Source: Methylococcus sp. UBA6136 | GTDB taxonomy: Bacteria; Pseudomonadota; Gammaproteobacteria; Methylococcales; Methylococcaceae | Assembly: GCA_002423305.1 (NCBI GenBank) | Contig: DIVI01000055.1 | Span: 1 to 11,980, forward strand | Direction of reading: 5' to 3' | Length of the DNA: 11,980 nucleotides | Part shown: piece after piece, positions 7,871-11,980 of the stretch | How positions within the stretch are numbered: the stretch's first letter is position 1 | Layout: each line of letters begins with the position of its first letter | Position numbers and translations under genes: made by a program | Notes under the pieces: model-generated | Seen by the model: the letters and a program-made list of their open reading frames with translations, nothing else | Database searches by the model: none | What the model was told of the DNA's origin: nothing

Positions 7871-8308
7871 ATGTTCAACGTACTTATCAGCGGCAAGCTG
7901 AGTAAACCCCCTAAATCTGGCACAGGCAAGAACGGCCAACCCTATTGCACGGCCTCTCTGCGGGTGCCCGTTCAGGGCCAGCGCGAGGATGAGCCCGATG
8001 CGGTGTTCGCCAGTGTGATTGCCTTCGGCGAAGATGCCGAAAAGCTGGGCCGGCTTCTCCAGGGAGATGCGGTTTCGGTCTCTGGTTCGGCGCGTTTATC
8101 TCACTGGGAGAGAGACGGTCGCGCCATGACCGGACTGAATGTGACGGCCAGCGCGATACTGTCCGCCTATGAACTGCGCAAGCGACGGGGCGAAAGTAAT
8201 GAACGCAACGAAATTAGGGCCCATCTACCGGCCACATCCGTCATGATTCGCCAGCAACCCGCTATCTTTGATGCGCCAGATGATTTCAATGATGAACTGA
8301 CTTTTTGA
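7871..8308 (+). CDS. Single-stranded DNA-binding protein (SSB family, compact)
   Basis: OB-fold protein expected to coat single-stranded DNA during replication, repair or recombination. The N-terminal 100 residues show the SSB pattern: MFNVLISGKL (1-10), NGQPYCTASLRVPV (21-34), a VIAFGEDAEKLGRLLQGDAVSVSG core (49-72), and LNVTASAI (89-96) closing the barrel. A basic stretch (ELRKRRG, 101-107) and a variable linker lead to an acidic tip DDFNDELTF (137-145), which corresponds to the partner-binding tail that ends DDDIPF in E. coli SSB. At 145 residues it is shorter than E. coli SSB (178), and its linker is not Gly/Gln-rich. AGGAG at 7854-7858 precedes the ATG by 12 bases. It starts 95 bases after the ElyC-like gene; uvrA, the usual neighbour of the main ssb in gammaproteobacteria, is not here, so it may be a secondary SSB. 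Confidence 0.82.
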   Translation: MFNVLISGKLSKPPKSGTGKNGQPYCTASLRVPVQGQREDEPDAVFASVIAFGEDAEKLGRLLQGDAVSVSGSARLSHWERDGRAMTGLNVTASAILSAYELRKRRGESNERNEIRAHLPATSVMIRQQPAIFDAPDDFNDELTF

Positions 8309-8348
8309 ACGGCCTGATGAACTCCTGGTTCAAGACTTGTCGTCCGGC

Positions 8349-8525
8349 TCAAAGCCTCGGCAGGATGTAGCGACCAACCAGGCCTGCCAGCAGCAATACC
8401 ACCCCGCCAATGAGTAACAAAAATGGCCGATGAACAAGGCCAACATGATTGACCAGCCCGATGATCAGATAGGCAGTCAGCATGAGGAAACCGATTCCGA
8501 GGAGGGAGTTCGAGACGATATTCAT
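8349..8525 (-). CDS. Small two-helix membrane protein, 58 residues
   Basis: Found by translating the minus strand from the ATG at 8525 to TGA at 8349. The product is almost entirely hydrophobic: a first membrane helix at about residues 5-23 (LLGIGFLMLTAYLIIGLV), a short polar turn with two His, and a second helix at about 33-52 (PFLLLIGGVVLLLAGLVG) ending in RYILPRL. Membrane topology is clear; function is not, and I recognise no family. Its tail faces the SSB gene (40 bases between stops) and its head faces the plus-strand small genes. No convincing ribosome binding site precedes the ATG, which lowers confidence. It could be chance, but a 58-residue two-helix reading with a basic C-terminus argues for a real gene. 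Confidence 0.5.
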   Translation of the reverse strand: MNIVSNSLLGIGFLMLTAYLIIGLVNHVGLVHRPFLLLIGGVVLLLAGLVGRYILPRL

Positions 8526-8722
8526 GGTGGTGATGGAAAGAGGAGTTATGTGTGGCCGTGTCCGTGAGGTCGGGATTGTATTCCTGAGTTTCCTGGTTGT
8601 CTGGTCCTTGTTAGCCGCTCGATCACCAACGGTTATGCGACGCTTAAGCCCGAGTCTGTGGCACCAAAAGCATCCATCACGGTCCTACCGGCGTTGTAAG
8701 CTCAACAGTGATCGAGGTGGTT

Positions 8723-8902
8723 ATGAAAGCATCGGGACTGATTTTTCTGGGGATGTGTTTGTTGCCTTCGGGCGTGTTAATCGGAAGTATAGGGTTGTTT
8801 GGGATTGGCAGTGCCATTCTGCTGGTTGGAAACCTGAAGTTGCTCATGAAAATGCGTCGCGAAATCAATAATCCGGCGGTGGATGAGCCGATCCTCAGGT
8901 AA
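8723..8902 (+). CDS. Small hydrophobic membrane protein, 59 residues
   Basis: Unrecognised small inner-membrane protein. Hydrophobic segments cover about residues 4-20 and 23-39, separated by a short SGVLIGS turn, then a basic patch KLLMKMRR (39-46) and a polar tail NNPAVDEPILR. By the positive-inside rule the tail should be cytoplasmic. I chose the ATG at 8723 over the GTG at 8708, because GAGG (8714-8717) is placed 5 bases before it. The stop is 17 bases before the TIGR02450 gene, whose own ribosome binding site lies in that gap, so the two are probably co-transcribed. A longer ORF in another frame overlaps the same bases but its composition does not look protein-like. Confidence 0.6.
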   Translation: MKASGLIFLGMCLLPSGVLIGSIGLFGIGSAILLVGNLKLLMKMRREINNPAVDEPILR

Positions 8903-8919
8903 CGCTCGATAGGAATGCT

Positions 8920-9150
8920 ATGCGAAGTATTCACATCAACCCCCGCAAATTGTTGCTCAGCAAGTGGACGGCTGTTAATCCTCAGGATAAGGAAAAGCAT
9001 TTTGTGGTGATCAGACTGGTGAAGCCTGAACTGCCGGAGGGCCTTATAGAGTTTGTCGAGATGGAAGCTGTCTATTCCCGGCGGGCGTTTGTGGTGGCTT
9101 GGAGGGAACTTCGTGACTCCGGCCGATGGCAGCAAGGTTGGCTTGGCTGA
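8920..9150 (+). CDS. Small Trp-rich protein, TIGR02450 (DUF2389) family
   Basis: Short cytosolic protein of the TIGR02450 tryptophan-rich family, whose function is unknown. The diagnostic N-terminus is present: NPRKLLLSKWTAVNPQDKEK (7-26) followed by HF; the second block has MEAVYSRRAF (48-57), then WRELRDSGRWQQGW (61-74), giving the spaced tryptophans the family is named for (Trp16, 61, 70 and 74). The 76-residue length is typical. AGGA (8911-8914) lies 5 bases before the ATG, a good ribosome binding site. It is the second gene of a likely pair with the 59-residue membrane protein. Family assignment is confident; the role is not known. Confidence 0.9.
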   Translation: MRSIHINPRKLLLSKWTAVNPQDKEKHFVVIRLVKPELPEGLIEFVEMEAVYSRRAFVVAWRELRDSGRWQQGWLG

Positions 9151-9191
9151 AGCAATGATGTTGAGATGTTTGTAGTTTGCAATAGGACATG

Positions 9192-9272
9192 CCCAATTGT
9201 TGGGTTGGCTGACGGAATCGACCCCATTCCCTCGTCTGTGACATGGTTGTTGGCTCCCAGTTTGCTGGGGGC
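9192..9272. repeat. Two short hairpins between the TIGR02450 gene and def
   Basis: CCCAA-TTG-TTGGG (9192-9204) and GCTCCCAG-TTTG-CTGGGGGC (9253-9272, eight pairs including one G-U) are both well-formed stems in the 220-base gap. Neither is followed by a T-run on either strand, so they are not standard intrinsic terminators. They may help end transcription from the upstream pair or shape the def leader. Confidence 0.35.
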
Positions 9273-9370
9273 TGCTCGGTCACCGGGAACTCTGATTCAT
9301 TGCTGAACTTGCGGGCCTCCTCATGATGCAGGCCGTCCTGAGCTTGTCACTCCAACGGTGAATTTCTGAC

Positions 9371-9916
9371 ATGACCATCAGACAATTGCTTCGCATGGGA
9401 GACCCCCGTCTTTTGGAGCCCGCTCGTCTCGTCGGTAATGTTTTTGGTCCCGTGATGCCCGAGCTGATTGAAGATATGTTCGATACTATGCGCAGCGCGG
9501 GGGGAGTCGGGTTGGCGGCTCCCCAGATTGGGGTGGGCCTTCAAGTAGTTATTTTTGGGTTCGAGCAAGGCGAACGCTATCCGGAGGCTGAGCCGATTCC
9601 GGATACCATCCTGATCAACCCGGTCATCACTCCGGTTGGAGAGGATGAGGCGTTAGGGTGGGAGGGTTGTTTGTCAGTCCCTGGACTGCGTGGTGAGGTG
9701 CCCCGTTATCAAATCATTCGTTATCAGGGGCTTGATGAGGCAGGGCGGCCTATCGACAGGACGGTCGATGGGTTCCATGCGAGAGTCGTTCAGCATGAAT
9801 GCGATCACCTCCTGGGATTGCTTTTTCCCATGCGTGTCCGCGATTTTTGTCGGTTTGGTTTTACCGACGTCCTTTTTCCTCAATTGCCCAGTAAATCTGA
9901 TGGAGACTGTGTATGA
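9371..9916 (+). CDS. def: Peptide deformylase
   Basis: Metal-dependent cytosolic amidase that removes the formyl group from the N-terminal methionine of new proteins. All three family motifs are intact: GVGLAAPQ (45-52), EGCLS (98-102) and QHECDH (141-146). Cys100, His142 and His146 would bind the metal, with Glu143 as catalytic base and Gln52 in the oxyanion site. The N-terminus IRQLLRMGDPRLLEPA is also typical. At 181 residues it is near the usual length, with a C-terminal FTDVLFPQLP extension. A GGTGA (9357-9361) stands 9 bases before the ATG. The usual partner fmt (methionyl-tRNA formyltransferase) is not adjacent, so this may be a second, stand-alone deformylase. Its stop overlaps the start of a 34-residue ORF. 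Confidence 0.96.
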   Translation: MTIRQLLRMGDPRLLEPARLVGNVFGPVMPELIEDMFDTMRSAGGVGLAAPQIGVGLQVVIFGFEQGERYPEAEPIPDTILINPVITPVGEDEALGWEGCLSVPGLRGEVPRYQIIRYQGLDEAGRPIDRTVDGFHARVVQHECDHLLGLLFPMRVRDFCRFGFTDVLFPQLPSKSDGDCV

Positions 9917-10017
9917 CTCGCGAGAAGAGCCCCCCACATAAGTCCAATGCCTGGAAGTATCTGCTTCTGATGGCCACGATATCAGTCGTTGCAGCCGTGT
10001 TTCTGATCACGCGCTGA
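9913..10017 (+). CDS. 34-residue single-helix protein overlapping the end of def
   Basis: An ATG at 9913 overlaps the def stop codon in an ATGA arrangement, the classical geometry of translational coupling. GGAG (9902-9905) lies 7 bases upstream, inside def. The product has a basic N-terminus (MTREKSPPHK), then one hydrophobic helix from about residue 14 to 33 (WKYLLLMATISVVAAVFLIT), ending in Arg. It would be an inner-membrane peptide with its N-terminus probably in the cytoplasm. I recognise no family. Three things together make a real gene likely: the overlap, the well-spaced ribosome binding site and a clean membrane segment. The short length means chance is not excluded. Confidence 0.55.
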   Translation: MTREKSPPHKSNAWKYLLLMATISVVAAVFLITR

Positions 10018-10100
10018 TCAGCCATTCGGCTTGATCCTTGGGAATAAGTCCCGCAGACTGCACCGGTTTGTATCCATCCACCAGTCATCATGAGGAAACC

Positions 10101-10583
10101 ATGTCGGAGCAACGTTCAGGAGACAAGTTAAGTGCCATGCGAGAAATAGCCGCCCGGTTCCCGGAGGCGTTCGGATTCCCCATTAGGCCCTTGACGCTGA
10201 CGGCCCGGCGCGACCTGATCGGTCTTGGTTATGAAAAAGAGGTCGTTCAGCAAGTGCTCAGGATGTATTGCTCACGACCGGACTACTTGGCCGCCACCGT
10301 GGCCGGGACGTGCAGGGTCAAGCTTGATGGAACGGATGCGGAAGCCCCTACCCAGGAGCACATCGATCATGCAAAGGTGCGGCTGGATGCTTACCGAGCT
10401 CAACAGAAGCACCGTAGACAGGGGTCAAATCAGGCGCCCACGGAAAAGCCGGCCAAGCCGCTACGGAAGAAAGAGAGGACGCCCCCAGCGGCAACTGCCC
10501 CTGTAGTTCGGCAGAAAACACAGCCGACGACATTGATGGGCGCTGTCATGCAGGAGGCTTTCGCCAAGCTGAAGGCAGAATAA
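10101..10583 (+). CDS. ProQ/FinO-domain RNA chaperone
   Basis: Cytosolic RNA-binding protein of the ProQ/FinO family, which binds structured small RNAs and mRNA 3' ends and affects their stability. The domain spans about residues 10-100: MREIAARFPEAF (13-24), IRPLTLTARRDLI (28-40), the helix ending QVLRMYCSRPDYL (51-63), then CRVKLDGTDAEAP (71-83) and HIDHAKVRL (87-95). Arg54, Tyr62 and Arg72 fit the RNA-contacting positions of E. coli ProQ (R-x-Y, Y-L and RVxLDG). A Lys/Pro-rich, probably disordered tail (106-142) and a short helix MGAVMQEAFAKLKAE (146-160) follow, with no room for the Tudor-like domain of E. coli ProQ (232 residues). I chose ATG 10101 because GAGGAAA ends just before it; an upstream ATG at 10038 lacks such a site and adds unrelated residues. 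Confidence 0.9.
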   Translation: MSEQRSGDKLSAMREIAARFPEAFGFPIRPLTLTARRDLIGLGYEKEVVQQVLRMYCSRPDYLAATVAGTCRVKLDGTDAEAPTQEHIDHAKVRLDAYRAQQKHRRQGSNQAPTEKPAKPLRKKERTPPAATAPVVRQKTQPTTLMGAVMQEAFAKLKAE

Positions 10584-10657
10584 GCAAGAATCATCCTAAC
10601 AGACAGCTAACCGGGGGATATTGCCTGTGGTTATGCAAATATGCTGAGTGTTCTGGT

Positions 10658-11431
10658 TTATTTCAGCTCGGCGAGGCAGTCGCCGTAGCTCTTGGTTCCG
10701 GGTGTGAGTCCGACTTCTGTACAGACCGCTTCGGGCTTGGCCTGGTTTGGATCCTTGACCCGCCCCCATTGCGTCAGTTGGCCGGTCGTCATACCCTTGG
10801 GCGGCGAGAAAACCGTGCCTTTCATCATTCGCTGATAATCCGCACTCATCTGGTTGGCCAGTGAATTCAGGCAGGCGGTTTGTCTCAGGTCTTTTGCCGA
10901 GCGTTGAACGTCCCGGTATTTGTCGATGGTGGCATAGGAGTAAGCGCCGCAATGCGCCCTATAACGCCGCTCCCCATGGTTGGGCCAGTTGACGTCCAAG
11001 GTGTAGTCGGCATCGAAATGATTGGTTTGGGGCAAGGCGGCGGCAAACAGAAACAAAGACGCGCCGGTAAACACCATTTTGGCGGTATTTGCGGCCTGCT
11101 CATCTTCATTCGTGATCGGGCGGATCGCGAGGTTAGCCTCTATGAAATCACCCTGAGGCGGGACGACATGCACTACCGGGTACAGACCGGTTTTTCCCAA
11201 GGATCGACCCAAGGCATAGGTCGTGCCGGCTTGATCTTCGGTCTCGTCGGCCTGATCGTCAATCGCCGATGCTACATAAACCGGAAACTTTTGTATGTCC
11301 TGGGTTTTTGGGTAAGCGCGAACGGTTCCCGAGTCAGTCTCTGCGGTAGTCAGGTAATAGCCTGAATAGCAACCGTTCAGCGTCAACAAGCAGAGGAGAA
11401 GCAGGGTAGGGATTCGGCTGCGGTAAACCAT
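10658..11431 (-). CDS. Putative lipoprotein, about 257 residues, unknown function
   Basis: From the ATG at 11431 the protein starts with basic MVYRSRIP, a Leu-rich core and the lipobox LNGC, so Cys21 should be lipidated and the protein exported to the envelope. The mature part is mixed; residues 118-134 (MVFTGASLFLFAAAL region) are hydrophobic enough for a membrane or buried helix. A beta-like stretch YTLDVNWP follows. The end carries Cys237 and Cys252 around GLTPGTKSYGDC, then LAELK, a Cys-Gly-Ser-Cys-Leu spacing like the short C-terminal motif repeated in several gammaproteobacterial lipoproteins. No named family is recognised. An in-frame ATG at 11449 adds six residues; I prefer 11431 because it gives a more usual signal peptide and leaves some space to the divergent neighbour. 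The tail converges on the ProQ gene with 74 bases between. Confidence 0.78.
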   Translation of the reverse strand: MVYRSRIPTLLLLCLLTLNGCYSGYYLTTAETDSGTVRAYPKTQDIQKFPVYVASAIDDQADETEDQAGTTYALGRSLGKTGLYPVVHVVPPQGDFIEANLAIRPITNEDEQAANTAKMVFTGASLFLFAAALPQTNHFDADYTLDVNWPNHGERRYRAHCGAYSYATIDKYRDVQRSAKDLRQTACLNSLANQMSADYQRMMKGTVFSPPKGMTTGQLTQWGRVKDPNQAKPEAVCTEVGLTPGTKSYGDCLAELK

Positions 11432-11487
11432 GGGAAGAAGGGTGGCCATGATTGAAGGGGCTACATTTTTTCAAACCTTCACGCGTG

Positions 11488-11724
11488 ATGGTTGCGCTTC
11501 CTGAACATTATCCCAGATTAGAAAGGAATCTCGCCAAGCTTGATGCACTTGTCAAGTCTGGGTTGAGCAAGGGTTTCGAGCCCGGTGGCCACCTGGCAGC
11601 TTTTTTTGCCGCCATCCTTCGTGACATTTCAAATGCTCCAGCCATAGCCCAATTTGGCTGGGAAGCTGAACTTCAAATATGGGCTACTTTTGGCTGGGGG
11701 ATGAGTGAGGTCATCCCTCAATAA
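11488..11724 (+). CDS. Small protein of unknown function, 78 residues
   Basis: Unrecognised. The predicted product (MVALPEHYPRLERNLAKLDA...) looks amphipathic and soluble: an N-terminal helix-like segment rich in Leu, Lys and Arg, a Gly/Phe hinge SKGFEPGGHLAAFFAAIL (about 32-49), and a Trp-rich end (FGWEAE, WATFGWGM). Composition is protein-like, but no ribosome binding site precedes the ATG. The frame is open upstream to a TTG at 11452, which would place it 2 bases from the lipoprotein's longer start and leave no promoter, so I prefer 11488. It converges with the next gene, with 10 bases between stops. It could be the truncated end of a longer gene or spurious. Confidence 0.45.
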   Translation: MVALPEHYPRLERNLAKLDALVKSGLSKGFEPGGHLAAFFAAILRDISNAPAIAQFGWEAELQIWATFGWGMSEVIPQ

Positions 11725-11734
11725 TCATCCGGCA

Positions 11735-11890
11735 TCAATGCGTGTCATTCTTCTGGTTCTTTTCGATCACAAACTTGTCCAGCAGTTTCAGGACCACAAA
11801 ACCCATGGTGAACGCCAGCATTGCAGCTGCCATGAGGGGTGCGGCAAAGGGAACATCATGTGCGCCGGGAAGATTGAATAGCTTCATCAT
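11735..11890 (-). CDS. Small single-helix membrane protein, 51 residues
   Basis: An unrecognised small inner-membrane protein. It has an N-terminal polar stretch (MMKLFNLPGAHDVP), one hydrophobic helix at about residues 15-36 (FAAPLMAAAMLAFTMGFVVL) and a charged tail (DKFVIEKNQKNDTH). The ATG at 11890 is chosen because AGGAG (minus strand, 11899-11903) lies 8 bases upstream, a strong site. The longer frame to 11974 has a non-hydrophobic, non-conserved-looking N-terminus and is probably not translated. A second ATG directly follows at 11887. Such proteins are often accessory subunits of membrane complexes, but nothing here says which one. Confidence 0.65.
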   Translation of the reverse strand: MMKLFNLPGAHDVPFAAPLMAAAMLAFTMGFVVLKLLDKFVIEKNQKNDTH

Positions 11891-11898
11891 TGCAGTGT

Positions 11899-11903
11899 CT
11901 CCT
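11899..11903 (-). promoter_or_regulatory. Ribosome binding site deciding the start of the 51-residue protein
   Basis: AGGAG on the minus strand, 8 bases before the ATG at 11890, flanked by a full AAGGAGA. It argues against the upstream start of the same frame at 11974. Confidence 0.75.
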
Positions 11904-11959
11904 TGAGTCAATCGGCGAAATTGCCGGTCGGCAGGATGCACCCCCTGGATCGGACCGTT

Positions 11960-11976
11960 CAGTGACGGAGTCACTG
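11960..11976. repeat. Perfect 7-base hairpin at the right edge
   Basis: CAGTGAC-GGA-GTCACTG is a perfect palindrome with a 3-base loop. It lies about 70 bases before the ATG of the 51-residue gene, reading leftwards, or beyond the end of a gene outside the window. No T-run is visible within the window, so an operator-like or stem-loop role cannot be separated. Confidence 0.45.
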
Positions 11977-11980
11977 GGCT

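Noticed and set aside
8482..8871. 129-codon plus-strand ORF across the small-gene cluster
   Set aside because: Its second half is an out-of-frame reading of the 59-residue membrane gene, its first part is antisense to the 58-residue gene, and the translation looks like random composition. An internal ATG at 8548 with AGGAG only 2 bases away does not rescue it.

Overview
The window looks like ordinary proteobacterial chromosome, most probably from a gammaproteobacterium. The support is a ProQ/FinO-domain protein, an ElyC-like envelope factor, a full-length Lhr helicase, a small Trp-rich protein of the TIGR02450 family and several gammaproteobacterial-style lipoprotein or micro-membrane genes. 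The lineage is inferred from gene content only. No rRNA, tRNA, CRISPR array, insertion sequence or phage module is visible.

Layout. (1) At the left edge, the N-terminal 275 codons of polyphosphate kinase (ppk) run leftwards out of the window. Behind its start lies about 750 bases without a convincing gene. That gap holds an AT-rich putative ppk promoter, several inverted repeats and a recurring CTGGCTGG motif. (2) Two rightward genes follow: a 91-residue membrane protein and a DUF1348 (NTF2-like) protein. (3) The centre is one very large leftward gene, lhr (1469 residues, 2436-6845). Its high G+C creates many long shadow ORFs on the other strand. (4) Diverging from lhr is an ElyC/SanA/YdcF-family (DUF218) envelope protein, followed by a compact single-stranded-DNA-binding protein. 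(5) From 8349 to 9150 there is a cluster of very small genes: a 58-residue two-helix protein on the minus strand, and a plus-strand pair (59-residue membrane protein plus TIGR02450 Trp-rich protein) with good ribosome binding sites. (6) A peptide deformylase gene overlaps by ATGA a 34-residue single-helix protein, and a ProQ/FinO-family RNA chaperone follows. (7) At the right end are a leftward lipoprotein gene, a small rightward gene of unknown function and a leftward 51-residue single-helix protein.

How the parts relate. Most genes look like independent housekeeping or stress functions: polyphosphate metabolism, DNA repair and ssDNA binding, N-terminal protein maturation, RNA chaperoning and envelope maintenance. 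I see no single multi-gene defence or biosynthetic system. The most interesting unexplained items are small: the micro-membrane protein translationally coupled to def, the cluster of sub-60-residue membrane proteins, the structured gap upstream of ppk, and a lone SSB with an unusual C-terminal tip. Base composition shifts visibly from AT-richer (ppk and its gap) to strongly GC-rich (lhr) to intermediate on the right.
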